This document shows positions 15,320 to 26,178 of a stretch of 44,287 bases of DNA, piece after piece. Origin of the DNA: Dehalococcoidia bacterium (lineage in GTDB: Bacteria > Chloroflexota > Dehalococcoidia > UBA3495); the NCBI GenBank assembly GCA_030753265.1, contig JASMCQ010000016.1, positions 1 to 44,287 of the forward strand. Direction: 5' to 3'. The stretch's first letter is position 1; every line of letters begins with the position of its first letter. The notes beneath the pieces are model-generated. The model ran no database searches, was not told the origin of the DNA, and worked only from the letters and a program-made list of their open reading frames with translations. The position numbers and the translations under genes were made by a program.

Positions 15320-16366
15320 ATGGTGCAGTCCCTAGAGCGGCCGGTGGAGCCTCGACCTGCTCCAATCAGGGAACCCCTAACCATGAAGTCGCTTCTGGAA
15401 GCAGGAGTCCACTTCGGGCACCAGACCCGGCGGTGGAACCCTCAGATGAAGCGCTATATTTTCACCCAGCGTAACGGCATCCACATCATTGACCTGCAGC
15501 AGACGCTGGGCATGATTAACGATGCCTATCGGGCCATGGTGCAGTTGGTGGCCGATGGCGGAAAGGTCCTTTTCGTCGGCACCAAGCGGCAAGCCCAAGA
15601 CGTGGTGCTGGCCGAGGCCGAGCGTTGCGGCATGTGGTACGTCAACCAACGCTGGCTTGGGGGCACCCTCACCAATTACCAGACGATCCGCACGCGGATC
15701 AACTACATGCTCGAGTTGCAGCAAAAACGGGATCAAGGGTATTTCCGGGTCTTGCCCAAGAAGGAAGGGGTGAAGCTCAGGGACACCTTGGCCCGGCTTG
15801 AGAAGTACTTCCTGGGTATGCGGGAAATGAACCAAATACCCGCCGCCTTGTTCGTCATCGACATCGGCAAGGAAGATATCTGCATCGCCGAAGCCCAGCG
15901 CATGGGCGTGAAGATATTCGCCATCGTGGACACCGATTGCGACCCCGCGAAGGTCAGCCATCCGATGCCGGGCAATGACGACGCCGTTCGTTCCATCCGG
16001 CTTATTACCGGCAGAATGGCCACCGCGGTGTTGGAAGGCCTGGCCCAACGGGAAGCGTTGCTCGAAGCCGAGCGGGAAGAACTGGCCCTCGTGGAGGCGG
16101 CGCAAGCCGAGGAAGCCGAGGCGTTGGCTCTGTCGGAACGGGAAGAGCTAGCACTGTCCGAACAGGTGGGACAGGAAGGCCTGGACCAACTGGAGGATGA
16201 GTTGCTATCGGCGGGGCAATTCGAGGCGGCCGAATTCGACCAGGGGCCACCGCAAACGGATACTGGTGTGTCGGAACTGCCGGGATCCAGCGCTTCGCTA
16301 TCGAATGGTCAAGCCAATGGGGCGGATGACCGCGAGCCAGGCCCAACCCAGGCCGGCGCCGAGTAA
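15320..16366 (+). CDS. rpsB: 30S ribosomal protein S2 with long acidic C-terminal extension
   Basis: uS2 is required for the small subunit to bind mRNA leaders through S1. The core (about residues 22-250) is typical: SLLEAGVHFGHQTRRWNP, RNGIHIIDLQQT, VLFVGTKRQAQD, NQRWLGGTLTN and PGNDDAVRSIRLI. The protein is 348 aa, against ~250 for most S2. The extra ~100 C-terminal residues are Glu/Ala-rich and probably helical, then Ser/Gly/Pro-rich and disordered. There is also a ~20-residue N-terminal extension; an in-frame ATG at 15383 would remove it. First gene of the operon with tsf, 18 bases upstream of it. Confidence 0.95.
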   Translation: MVQSLERPVEPRPAPIREPLTMKSLLEAGVHFGHQTRRWNPQMKRYIFTQRNGIHIIDLQQTLGMINDAYRAMVQLVADGGKVLFVGTKRQAQDVVLAEAERCGMWYVNQRWLGGTLTNYQTIRTRINYMLELQQKRDQGYFRVLPKKEGVKLRDTLARLEKYFLGMREMNQIPAALFVIDIGKEDICIAEAQRMGVKIFAIVDTDCDPAKVSHPMPGNDDAVRSIRLITGRMATAVLEGLAQREALLEAEREELALVEAAQAEEAEALALSEREELALSEQVGQEGLDQLEDELLSAGQFEAAEFDQGPPQTDTGVSELPGSSASLSNGQANGADDREPGPTQAGAE

Positions 16367-16384
16367 TTCAGGAGGGCAATACTG

Positions 16385-18218
<1,834 letters not shown>

Positions 18219-18220
18219 CC

Positions 18221-18964
18221 ATGCAGGTTCGGACTGCCTCTTCTCAACCACCGTCGTCAGGACCCTCGAAGGTCCCCGTCCATGTGGCCATCATCATGGA
18301 CGGCAACGGTCGCTGGGCTCAAAAGCGGGGCCTGCCTCGTCTGGACGGGCACCGGGCCGGAGTTGCCTGTATTCAAGAAGTGGTGAAGACCCTCTCGGCC
18401 AAAGGCGTAAAGTTCCTCACCCTGTACGCCTTTTCCACGGAGAACTGGAACCGCCCCACGCCAGAGGTGGAGGGCATTCTGGAAATTCTCTATGAAGCTC
18501 TGGCGGAGCGGACCCAAGCCCTGCACGAGAACAACGTCCACATCGTCCACGTTGGGAAGGCGGACCGGCTCAGCCGGGCACTGCAAGACGCGGTGTCCAG
18601 CGCCCAGGATCTGACCCGGCAAAACACCGGCATCACCCTGAACGTGGCCTTCGATTACGGCGGGCGAGACGAAATCCTGGCCGCGGTAAAGAAGATCATC
18701 AGGGACGGGGTGCCGGCGGAAGAGGTGGATGAGGGGCTCTTTAGCAGCTATCTCTTTACGTCTCACTCCCCAGATCCAGACTTGATAATCCGCACCGGCG
18801 GCGAGTTGCGGATCAGCAACTTCTTGCTGTGGCAATCCGCCTATAGCGAGTACTACCATACCCCCACCCTCTGGCCTGACCTGGACACGGCTGAACTGGA
18901 ACGGGTCTTAGAGGCATTCAGTAACCGCCAGCGCCGTTTCGGCAGGTTAAGTCCCGAGGGCTGA
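18221..18964 (+). CDS. uppS: Undecaprenyl diphosphate synthase family (cis-prenyltransferase)
   Basis: Builds the C55 lipid carrier for cell-wall precursors from isopentenyl diphosphate units. The 247-aa protein contains VAIIMDGNGRWAQKRGLPR with catalytic Asp27, GHRAGV, LYAFSTENWNRP, VAFDYGGRDEI and DLIIRTGGELRISNFLLWQ, the five conserved regions. It draws on isopentenyl diphosphate made by Dxr and IspG, encoded in the same cluster. It sits two bases downstream of frr and directly abuts cdsA. Confidence 0.95.
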   Translation: MQVRTASSQPPSSGPSKVPVHVAIIMDGNGRWAQKRGLPRLDGHRAGVACIQEVVKTLSAKGVKFLTLYAFSTENWNRPTPEVEGILEILYEALAERTQALHENNVHIVHVGKADRLSRALQDAVSSAQDLTRQNTGITLNVAFDYGGRDEILAAVKKIIRDGVPAEEVDEGLFSSYLFTSHSPDPDLIIRTGGELRISNFLLWQSAYSEYYHTPTLWPDLDTAELERVLEAFSNRQRRFGRLSPEG

Positions 18965-19789
18965 TTGTTGCTCCACCGGATGATCTCGGCCCTGGTGGGG
19001 ATTCCGGTCGTGGTGGGGGCTATCTGGTTGGGGGCGCCGTGGCTCACCGTCCTGGTGGCCGCGGCCGCGGTCTTGGGGGTTCGCGAAGCCTATCGAATGT
19101 TACCCCCCGGTATCGGTCCTTTCCCCGTCGCTCTGGGAATACTGTGGGCCATCGCCCTGGTGGTGGGCGCCCAAGCCGGGTCCGGTCTCAGCAGCTTCCT
19201 GCTCATCTCCGCCGGCATACTAGCTGCCGGCGCCTTCGTTGCGATCCTCTGGTTCATCGCCTTCTACTCCGGGGGCAGATATCTGGTTGCCGGGATCTTC
19301 CTGGTGGGCGGGCCGGTGTACGTCGCCTTTCTGCTGAGCCACAGCCTGCCCCTGCGGGAAATAGGGGGCGCCGGCGACCTGGGCCGGAACTGGCTCCTGT
19401 TTGCCCTTCTGGTGACCTTCGCCACCGACACCGGCGCTTTCCTTTCGGGCCGTTTGCTGGGCCGGCACTCCCTGGCGCCCAGCATCAGCCCCAACAAGAC
19501 CTGGGAAGGAGCGGCCGGCGGTTTGATCTGGGCGGTGTTTGCCACAGTGGCTCTGGGCCTGATATTCGATCTGGCGATACCTCGCTGGCAGCAGGGAACC
19601 ATCGGAGCCACGATTGGGGCGGTCTCCCAATGGGGCGATTTGTTCGAGTCCAAGATCAAGCGCCTATCCCTGGTCAAGGACGCGGGCGGCATCGTCCCGG
19701 GACACGGCGGTATCCTGGACCGGCTGGACAGCGTTGTGGTCTCAGTTCCCGTGGTGTACTATCTTCTTGCCACGGTATTTAAGCCATGA
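18965..19789 (+). CDS. cdsA: Phosphatidate cytidylyltransferase
   Basis: Makes CDP-diacylglycerol from phosphatidate and CTP, the branch point of phospholipid synthesis. The 274-aa protein is strongly hydrophobic with about seven or eight membrane segments. Its C terminus carries the CdsA signature SKIKRLSLVKDAGGIVPGHG and then GILDRLDS. TFATDTGAFLSGRLLGRH and SPNKTWEGAAGG are further conserved stretches. The start is uncertain: TTG at 18965 abuts the uppS stop, and ATG at 18980 would shorten it by five residues. The end overlaps the dxr start (ATGA). Confidence 0.93.
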   Translation: MLLHRMISALVGIPVVVGAIWLGAPWLTVLVAAAAVLGVREAYRMLPPGIGPFPVALGILWAIALVVGAQAGSGLSSFLLISAGILAAGAFVAILWFIAFYSGGRYLVAGIFLVGGPVYVAFLLSHSLPLREIGGAGDLGRNWLLFALLVTFATDTGAFLSGRLLGRHSLAPSISPNKTWEGAAGGLIWAVFATVALGLIFDLAIPRWQQGTIGATIGAVSQWGDLFESKIKRLSLVKDAGGIVPGHGGILDRLDSVVVSVPVVYYLLATVFKP

Positions 19790-20904
19790 AGAAGATAGTT
19801 ATTCTCGGCTCGACCGGTTCCATTGGCCGGCAGACGCTGGATGTCGTAAGGGTTTTCCCGGGCGAGTTTGAGGTGGTTGGCCTGGCCGCTGGTTCGAACT
19901 CAAACCTGCTTGTCCAGCAAATGGCGGAATTCCACCCCAAACACGTGTTCTGCCTGGATCCCCCCAAAAAGATACCGAAAGGCGTGACCTTTACCGAAAT
20001 GGCCGAAATGGTGTGCCTGGAAGAGGTGGACCTGGTCATGGTGGCCACCACGGGCAGCGTCGGCCTGATCCCCACGCTCAACGCCCTGAAGCAAGGAAAA
20101 TCGGTGGCTCTGTCGAACAAAGAGCCCATCGTGATGGCCGGTGGGTTGATCAAAGAGTACGAGGCGCTCTACGGCGGCGCGGTGCTGCCGGTGGATAGCG
20201 AGCCCAGCGCCATCTGGCAGTGCTTGCAAGGGGAAGACAGCACCATCCGCCGGCTGATGATCACCGCGTCCGGAGGGCCGTTTCGGACCACCCCCCTGGA
20301 AGAGCTGGCCCAAGTCACGGCGGTTCGCGCCCTGCACCATCCAACATGGAGCATGGGCCGCAAGATCACCATCGACTCGGCGACCATGATGAACAAAGCC
20401 TTCGAGGTCATCGAAGCGCACTGGTTATTCAATGTTCCCTGGGATAATATAGAAGTGGTGATTCATCCCCAGAGCACGATTCATTCGATGGTGGAGTTCG
20501 CGGACGGTTCGGTGAAGGCCCAACTGGGCCCACCCGATATGAGGCTGCCGATCCAGTACGCTCTCTTCTACCCGAAACGGGTTTCCAACGATATGATCCC
20601 AAAGCTAGATACAGGCATCTCTCACTCTCTGACCTTCGGGCCGATGGATCCGGAGCGCTACCCGTGCTTCGATTTGGCCTTGGCCGCCGCACGGAAAGAA
20701 GGCACTCTGCCCACGGTGTTGAGCGCCGCCGATGAGGTAGCGGTCGAGGCCTTTTTGCAAGAGAAGATCGGGTTTACCGAGATCTACCGGGTGGTTGAAA
20801 CGGTCCTCTCCGAACATCGGCTGCTGCCGGGCCGGGACGCCGAGGAGTTGATGGAAGCGGACCGGTGGGCAACCGTGCGAGCCCGCGAGATCATCCGGCA
20901 TTAG
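19786..20904 (+). CDS. dxr: 1-deoxy-D-xylulose 5-phosphate reductoisomerase
   Basis: Converts DXP to MEP with NADPH, the committed step of the MEP isoprenoid pathway. The 372-aa protein begins with the nucleotide-binding GSTGSIGRQTLDVV. It has ALSNKEPIVMAGG, PVDSEPSAIWQCL with the metal-binding Asp/Ser/Glu cluster, ITASGGPFRTTP, and HPTWSMGRKITIDSATMMNK. All catalytic motifs are present. The ATG overlaps the cdsA stop by four bases. ispG, a later enzyme of the same pathway, is two genes downstream. Confidence 0.96.
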   Translation: MKKIVILGSTGSIGRQTLDVVRVFPGEFEVVGLAAGSNSNLLVQQMAEFHPKHVFCLDPPKKIPKGVTFTEMAEMVCLEEVDLVMVATTGSVGLIPTLNALKQGKSVALSNKEPIVMAGGLIKEYEALYGGAVLPVDSEPSAIWQCLQGEDSTIRRLMITASGGPFRTTPLEELAQVTAVRALHHPTWSMGRKITIDSATMMNKAFEVIEAHWLFNVPWDNIEVVIHPQSTIHSMVEFADGSVKAQLGPPDMRLPIQYALFYPKRVSNDMIPKLDTGISHSLTFGPMDPERYPCFDLALAAARKEGTLPTVLSAADEVAVEAFLQEKIGFTEIYRVVETVLSEHRLLPGRDAEELMEADRWATVRAREIIRH

Positions 20905-20908
20905 CGGA

Positions 20909-22249
20909 ATGGAATCTGCTCTCATTGCCATCGGGACTTTGGTCCCAATGCTGTTGTTCCTGGTGGTCGTGCATGAGGCCGGCCACTTTTTCACGGCCCG
21001 CGCCTTGGGGGTAAAGGTCCTGGAGTTCGGTGTAGGCTTTCCACCCCGGGCCTTCGGCCTTTACACCGGCCGGACCAGGGTGCTCATCGACCCCGACACC
21101 TCTTTCGTCAACCTGGAAAGCCTGGCGGACCTGCGGCCGGGACAGATCGTGAAGGTCAGCTCCACCGAAGACACCCACGGCAACCTGGTGGCCCGGATCA
21201 TCGAGGTGCCGGAATCCCGGCGAGGCCCGGTGAGCCGGGGCGCCGGCACGGAAGTCTTCCAAGAGAGCCTGGAACCCGAAGGGCTGCTCAAGCACGAGGG
21301 CAAGGTGCGGGCAGTGGAGGCCGGCTCCTTCATCCTGGCGGACATGCTCTACTCCGTGAACTGGACTCCGCTGGGAGGGTTCGTTCGAATGGCGGGAGAG
21401 AGCAACCCGGACGTGCCCCGCAGTCTGTCCGGCAAGGGAGTCGGGACCCGTTTCGTGGTGCTGGTGGCGGGACCGTTGATGAATGCCATCCTTCCCCTGG
21501 CCATCTTCACGGCGCTCTTCATGATCCCCCAGGACGTGACTGTTGGCCGGGTGCTGATTTCCGAGATTGTGGCGGAGTCTGCCGCTGAAGAGGCGAATGT
21601 TCAGCCCGGTGACCTGGTGGTGCTGGCCGGTGGACACGAGATCGAGACCCGGTTGGACCTGACCCGGGCCATCGCCCTCAACGGGGGCGCCGAGATGGAG
21701 TGGCTGATCATCCGCGATGGAGTGGAGCAGGTCACCTATGTGAAACCCAGGTTCAATTCATCCGAGGGGCGGTGGCTGGTCGGCGTCTTGCCCACGCTGA
21801 TCGACACGCGGATGGTGAGCCGCTCCCAGCCGATATGGGAGGCGGTCCCGGAAAGTTTCGTCAGCACCTGGGAACTCATGGTGCTGGTGAAACAGACGAT
21901 CTTCGGTGCGATTTCCGAGGGTGGCACCCCGGAGCTGTCCGGTCCTATTGGTATCGCCCAACTCACCGGGGAGGTTACCCGGGAGGGAGGGCTGACCGGT
22001 TGGCTGGCCGTTACCATCCTATTGAGCATCAACCTAGCCATCCTGAACATCTTGCCCATCCCGATGCTGGATGGGGGACGGCTGGTGTTCGTGGTGATCG
22101 AGTGGCTGCGCCGGGGCAAGCGGGTGCCGCCGGAGAAGGAAGGGATGGTCCACCTGATCGGCTTCGCCCTGTTGGTCGCGGCCATCCTGGTAATCAGCGC
22201 CAACGACATCAACCGGCTGATCCAGGGAGAAAGCCTGCTGGGCGGGTGA
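20909..22249 (+). CDS. rseP: RseP-type site-2 intramembrane zinc protease (M50) with an insertion
   Basis: Membrane protease that cleaves transmembrane substrates such as anti-sigma factors or signal peptides. HEAGHF (His22, Glu23, His26) lies in the first membrane helix and NILPIPMLDGGRL (Asp388) in a late helix, together forming the zinc site. The 446-aa protein has one PDZ-like domain (about residues 205-290) where E. coli RseP has two. About 90 residues (roughly 55-145, including LRPGQIVKVSSTEDTHGN) are inserted before the conserved NWTPLGGFVRMAGE. That insertion is not part of the standard fold. It is four bases downstream of dxr, the usual dxr-rseP pairing. Confidence 0.92.
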   Translation: MESALIAIGTLVPMLLFLVVVHEAGHFFTARALGVKVLEFGVGFPPRAFGLYTGRTRVLIDPDTSFVNLESLADLRPGQIVKVSSTEDTHGNLVARIIEVPESRRGPVSRGAGTEVFQESLEPEGLLKHEGKVRAVEAGSFILADMLYSVNWTPLGGFVRMAGESNPDVPRSLSGKGVGTRFVVLVAGPLMNAILPLAIFTALFMIPQDVTVGRVLISEIVAESAAEEANVQPGDLVVLAGGHEIETRLDLTRAIALNGGAEMEWLIIRDGVEQVTYVKPRFNSSEGRWLVGVLPTLIDTRMVSRSQPIWEAVPESFVSTWELMVLVKQTIFGAISEGGTPELSGPIGIAQLTGEVTREGGLTGWLAVTILLSINLAILNILPIPMLDGGRLVFVVIEWLRRGKRVPPEKEGMVHLIGFALLVAAILVISANDINRLIQGESLLGG

Positions 22250-22512
22250 CCGGCCCTGCCTCTTCTCGCGGCCCCTTCGGCGCCTTGGCTAACCCCATTG
22301 CCATAACCCTTTCAGGGTCCACCTTTGCTTTCGCTTGCCGAGCTTTGATTCCTACGGGTACGGTGGCGCGACCCTTTCGCTTTCGTGTACCATTACCCTG
22401 GTGTCCGGCGTCTGGCGGCACGTGTGACTTGGGGCGCCGGTGATATTGCGGCGAGATTACCTGGAAGGCTGGGTTTCGCCCTTGGATTGTTGGATTGTGT
22501 TGAGAGCGAGTA

Positions 22513-23646
22513 ATGAATAAGCGCCGTCCCACCCGGCCGGTCTACGTGGGCGGCGTCAAGGTCGGCGGAGGGGCCGACATCACCGTCCAGTCGATGACCA
22601 AGACCGATACTCGGGACGTGGATGCCACCGTCCGCCAGATCCACGAGCTGGAGGAGGCGGGCTGCGAGATCATCCGGAGCGCCGTGCCCGATATGGAGGC
22701 GGCTCAGGCCATCGGCGAGATCAAGAAGCGGATTCACATCCCGCTGATCGCCGACATCCATTTCCACTACAAGTTGGCCCTGGAGTGCGTGAAGGGTGGC
22801 GTCGACTGCCTGCGCCTCAACCCCGGCAACCTGAGGGACGAAGGGCACGTGCGGGAGGTGGTTCGGGCCGCCAAGGAGCGGGGCATTCCCATCCGCATCG
22901 GCGTGAACTTCGGCAGTCTGCCCCCCGTGGGCGGCATCGGACGCACCAAAGGGTTTTCCCGGCACCTGGACCTGGTGAACAAGCTCCCCAAGGCCGGGGA
23001 AGGCCGGAAAGGTGAATACAGCGCCGTCGATCACATGCTGGCGACCGCATTGTGGGAGATCAGCCTGCTGGAGCAGCAGGACTTCGACCACATCAAGATC
23101 TCGATGAAGGCCTTCGACGTGCCGACCACCGTGGAGGCCTACCGGCGCCTGGCCGGGATGGTCCCCTATCCGCTGCACCTGGGCATTACCGAGGCCGGCA
23201 CGGCCCAGGCGGGGTCCATTCGCACCGCGGTCGGTCTGGGCGTGCTTCTCTACGAGGGTATCGGCGACACCATTCGCGTGTCCCTGAGCAGTGACGCCAG
23301 GGACGAAGTCGAAGCCGGATACGATATCCTCAAATCCCTCAACTTGAGGCGGAAAGGCGCCGTCCTGGTGGCCTGCCCCAGTTGCGGCCGGGCCGACGTT
23401 GACGTGGTCAAGCTGGCCAACGAGGTGGATGCCCTGCTCAAGCGCAGCAAGAAGAGCGTCAAGGTGGCCGTCATGGGCTGCGAGGTCAACGGCCCCGGAG
23501 AAGCCAAGGATGCCGACGTGGGCATCGCCGCCGGGGCGGGCCGGGCCGTCATCTTCCGCAAGGGCGAGAAGGTGCGGGTGGTGCCCGGCGAGGAGATGCT
23601 TTCGGCGCTGATGGAAGAAGTGAATAATACCCCGGAGGCGCCATGA
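22513..23646 (+). CDS. ispG: 4-hydroxy-3-methylbut-2-enyl diphosphate synthase
   Basis: A 4Fe-4S enzyme making HMBPP from MEcPP near the end of the MEP pathway. The 377-aa protein starts with TRPVYVGGVKVGG and QSMTKTDTRDVDATV, contains ADIHFHYKLAL and LRLNPGNL, and ends with the cluster-binding cysteines Cys288, Cys291 (CPSCGR) and Cys323, followed by catalytic Glu330 (GCEVNGPGE). This is the compact bacterial form. A 263-base gap separates it from rseP; the proS start overlaps its stop (ATGA). Confidence 0.96.
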   Translation: MNKRRPTRPVYVGGVKVGGGADITVQSMTKTDTRDVDATVRQIHELEEAGCEIIRSAVPDMEAAQAIGEIKKRIHIPLIADIHFHYKLALECVKGGVDCLRLNPGNLRDEGHVREVVRAAKERGIPIRIGVNFGSLPPVGGIGRTKGFSRHLDLVNKLPKAGEGRKGEYSAVDHMLATALWEISLLEQQDFDHIKISMKAFDVPTTVEAYRRLAGMVPYPLHLGITEAGTAQAGSIRTAVGLGVLLYEGIGDTIRVSLSSDARDEVEAGYDILKSLNLRRKGAVLVACPSCGRADVDVVKLANEVDALLKRSKKSVKVAVMGCEVNGPGEAKDADVGIAAGAGRAVIFRKGEKVRVVPGEEMLSALMEEVNNTPEAP

Positions 23647-25346
23647 GATTTACCCGTCTGGTATCCAAAACCCTCCGGGACGATCCCCCCGAGGCCGAGA
23701 CAGCCAGCCATCGGCTGATGCTGAGGGCGGGCATGATCCACCAGGTGGCCGCGGGGGTCTACTCCTACCTGCCCCTGGCCTGGAGGTCCCTTCGCAAGAT
23801 AGAAAACATCATCCGGGAGGAGATGGACGCCGCCGGGGGCCAGGAGTTGATGATGCCCAGCCTGCAGCCCGTGGAGCTGTGGGAGCACACCGGCCGGAAG
23901 GCCGCCTTCGGTGATAGCTTGTTCTCCCTTGAGGACCGGCGGGGACGCCCCATGGTCCTGGCCCCGACTCATGAAGAAGTGGTGACCGGCATCGTCAAAG
24001 CCCACGTCCAGAGCTACCGCGATCTGCCGCTGATCCTGTACCAGATACAGACCAAGTTCCGCGACGAACCCCGGCCCCGCGCCGGGCTGGTGCGAGTGCG
24101 GGAATTCGATATGAAGGATGCCTACAGTTTCAACGCCGACGACGATAGCCTGGATGACAGCTACCAGGCGATGGCCCAGGCCTACCGCAACATCTACCGC
24201 CGGTCCGGATTGCCGGTCCTGATGGTCGAGGCGGACAGCGGGGCCATCGGCGGCAAGAACTCCCACGAGTTCATCCTGCCCGCTACGTCCGGCGAGGACA
24301 CGGTCATCATCTGTTCCGGTTGCAGCTATGCCGCCAACGCCGAAAAAGCCGCGGCGAGCTATGTGGAGCTTCCTGCGGAGCCCGAGCAACCACTGGAGGA
24401 GGTCAGCACACCCGGGGTCAAGACCATCGCCGGTTTAGCCCAGTTTCTGGGCGTTCCGGAGGAGAAGACCTTCAAGGCGGTCTTCTACATGGCAGACGAT
24501 GAACTGGCGTTCGTGACCATCAGGGGAGACCTGGAGGTCAATGAGATCAAGCTCAAGAACGTCCTGCATTGCAGCCAGTTGCGGCTGGCGGGCGACGAAG
24601 AGGTGAAAGCCGCCGGGCTGGTGGCCGGCTCCGCGTCAGCCATCGGGCTCAACGGGGTCCGGCGGGTCGCCGACCCGTCCATAACTCAGGGCAGCAACTT
24701 CGTGGTGGGCGCCAACAAGCCCGATACCCACCTGCGCGGCGCCAACTACCCCAGGGACTTCCAGGTGGATATCCTGGCCGACATCGCCCTGGCCCAGCCC
24801 GGCCAGCTCTGTCTCGAATGCGGCCGGAAGCTGGAATCCACCCGGGGCATCGAAGTCGGGCACATCTTCAAGCTGGGCACATTTTTCAGCGATTCCATGG
24901 GCGCGCAATACCTCGACCGGGATGGCCGTCAGCAGCCGATGACCATGGGGTGCTATGGCATCGGGGTCGGCCGGCTGCTTGCCGCGGCCATCGAGCAGAA
25001 CCACGATGAGCGGGGCATCGTCTTTCCAGCTCCCCTCGCTCCCTACCAGGTGCACCTGGTGGGACTGAATCTGGCCCAAGAAGACGTCGCCGGCGCCGCC
25101 GACAGCCTGTACCAGGAGCTTTGGGAGCAGGGCTTCGAAACGCTCTACGACGACCGGCCCGACCAGGCCGCCGGGGTGAAGCTGAACGACGCCGACCTCA
25201 TGGGTCTGCCGGTGCGTCTGGTGGTCAGCCCGCGCAACCTGAAGAATGGGGTGGTGGAGCTAAAAGGGCGCCAGGAGACCGAGGCCGTGACTGTCGCCGC
25301 GGACCAGGTGGTGGCCACCCTTCGGCAGTGGCTGAATTCTCACTGA
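23643..25346 (+). CDS. proS: Prolyl-tRNA synthetase, bacterial type with editing domain
   Basis: Charges tRNA-Pro. The 567-aa protein shows class II motif 1 around GMIHQVAAGVYSYLPL, motif 2 TKFRDEPRPRAGLVRVREF and motif 3 GCYGIGVGRLLAA. The YbaK-like editing insertion that clears mischarged Ala-tRNA-Pro spans roughly residues 225-390 (FKAVFYMADDEL...NFVVGANKPD). The anticodon-binding domain is C-terminal (APYQVHLVGLN...DDRPDQAAGVKLNDADLMG). Its start codon overlaps the ispG stop, so it is translationally coupled. It is the last gene of the long forward operon. Confidence 0.96.
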   Translation: MRFTRLVSKTLRDDPPEAETASHRLMLRAGMIHQVAAGVYSYLPLAWRSLRKIENIIREEMDAAGGQELMMPSLQPVELWEHTGRKAAFGDSLFSLEDRRGRPMVLAPTHEEVVTGIVKAHVQSYRDLPLILYQIQTKFRDEPRPRAGLVRVREFDMKDAYSFNADDDSLDDSYQAMAQAYRNIYRRSGLPVLMVEADSGAIGGKNSHEFILPATSGEDTVIICSGCSYAANAEKAAASYVELPAEPEQPLEEVSTPGVKTIAGLAQFLGVPEEKTFKAVFYMADDELAFVTIRGDLEVNEIKLKNVLHCSQLRLAGDEEVKAAGLVAGSASAIGLNGVRRVADPSITQGSNFVVGANKPDTHLRGANYPRDFQVDILADIALAQPGQLCLECGRKLESTRGIEVGHIFKLGTFFSDSMGAQYLDRDGRQQPMTMGCYGIGVGRLLAAAIEQNHDERGIVFPAPLAPYQVHLVGLNLAQEDVAGAADSLYQELWEQGFETLYDDRPDQAAGVKLNDADLMGLPVRLVVSPRNLKNGVVELKGRQETEAVTVAADQVVATLRQWLNSH

Positions 25347-25416
25347 CCTTTTCACCCATCTCGCTGGATAGGCTCCTGGTAAGTATTCCAATACCCTGAG
25401 TGCCGGCTCCAGCGGT

Positions 25417-25482
25417 CCTTCGACGGGCTCAGGACGAACGGATAGGGCGCTCCTGCTCCGTTCGTAGTGAGCTTGTCGAACC
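25417..25482. repeat. Palindromic repeat, same family as the 11.9-12.1 kb array
   Basis: CCTTCGACGGGCTCAGGACG leads into AACGG (25417-25441). It faces CCGTTCGTAGTGAGCTTGTC and GAACC (25458-25482), an inverted arm whose reverse complement starts TTCGACAAGCTCACTACG. The arms flank a 16-base loop. The sequence lies between proS and the convergent RidA genes. This class of repeat is widespread and can be mistaken for coding sequence. Confidence 0.8.
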
Positions 25483-25526
25483 ACCTTTCGAGATAGGCTC
25501 TTAGTTCTGGTCAGCCTGGTTCCCGG

Positions 25527-25922
25527 CTAAGCCTCGGCCGTCGCTTCGATCTCCACCAATAGCTCGGGGAATGCCAACCGGGTCACGCCCAGAAGAGTGC
25601 TGGCCGCGCGGCAGTCGGCCTTGCCGAGGCGGCGTCCCAGAACCTCGGCAGCTTCCATGAGCCCGTCCACGTCGGTAGTGTAATAGTTCAGGCGCATCAC
25701 GTCCGACAGTTTGAAGCCTGCCCCGCTCAACACCGTTTCGAGATTGTCCAGCGCTTGATTGATCTGGCCGGCCATGTCGCCCGCCCGTACCGGGCTTCCG
25801 TCGGCGTCGACAGACGTTTGCCCGGAACAAATTAGCCTGCGCTGGACGCCACTCACCTCGTTGGCCTGGACGAATCCGAGTTGGTCCTGCCAGGTCCATG
25901 GATTGATGATCCTCCGCTCCAT
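25527..25922 (-). CDS. RidA family protein (copy 1)
   Basis: RidA proteins hydrolyse reactive enamine/imine intermediates released by PLP enzymes, or act in catabolic pathways as relatives. The 131-aa protein has LICSGQTSVDADG, GDMAGQINQALDNLETVL, and the C-terminal LLGVTRLAFPELLVEIEATA. The Arg before the STLLGV strand (CRAASTLL) fits the substrate-binding Arg of active RidA, and the Glu of VEIEA is kept. The start at 25922 (MERRIINPWTW) follows AAGGAGG; an open frame upstream is not conserved protein. It is about 80% identical by eye to the next gene, so the pair arose by tandem duplication. Confidence 0.88.
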   Translation of the reverse strand: MERRIINPWTWQDQLGFVQANEVSGVQRRLICSGQTSVDADGSPVRAGDMAGQINQALDNLETVLSGAGFKLSDVMRLNYYTTDVDGLMEAAEVLGRRLGKADCRAASTLLGVTRLAFPELLVEIEATAEA

Positions 25923-26081
25923 GCGCGCCTCCTTCAAGGGGTCTGTTTCCCAACCATCATGAAATTCCGGCCGCCCCGTGGGTCTTGGGAAATAGGCCCG
26001 CATTCCTGGCCCTGCGGCGTGGGCTGATCGGCGGAACACGAAAACGCTTTGGCCAACCGGGAACTTGCGTTGGGTTTCTAC

Positions 26082-26091
26082 AGTATCCCAT
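26082..26091 (-). promoter_or_regulatory. Conserved ATGGGATACT element upstream of RidA copy 1
   Basis: The minus strand reads ATGGGATACT here, and the same ten bases recur at 26696-26705 upstream of RidA copy 2. GATACT resembles a -10 box. TTGCCT about 18 bases further upstream could be the -35 of copy 1. The leader to the ATG at 25922 would be about 155 bases. It shows that the duplication extended into the upstream region. Confidence 0.35.
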
Positions 26092-26178
26092 TCGGGCGAC
26101 GAATAAGGCAAGGCAGGGGTGCCTAGCGCAACGATTTCCGGGAGAGGTAGGAGTGCTCCCCCTTGGGCTGGATCCCGG

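Noticed and set aside
23250..24389. A long open frame antisense to ispG/proS
   Set aside because: It spans the opposite strand of two conserved genes and shows no motifs of its own.
25923..26111. N-terminal extension of RidA copy 1
   Set aside because: The extra residues are non-conserved leader sequence; both copies have a good ribosome binding site at the MERRIINP start.
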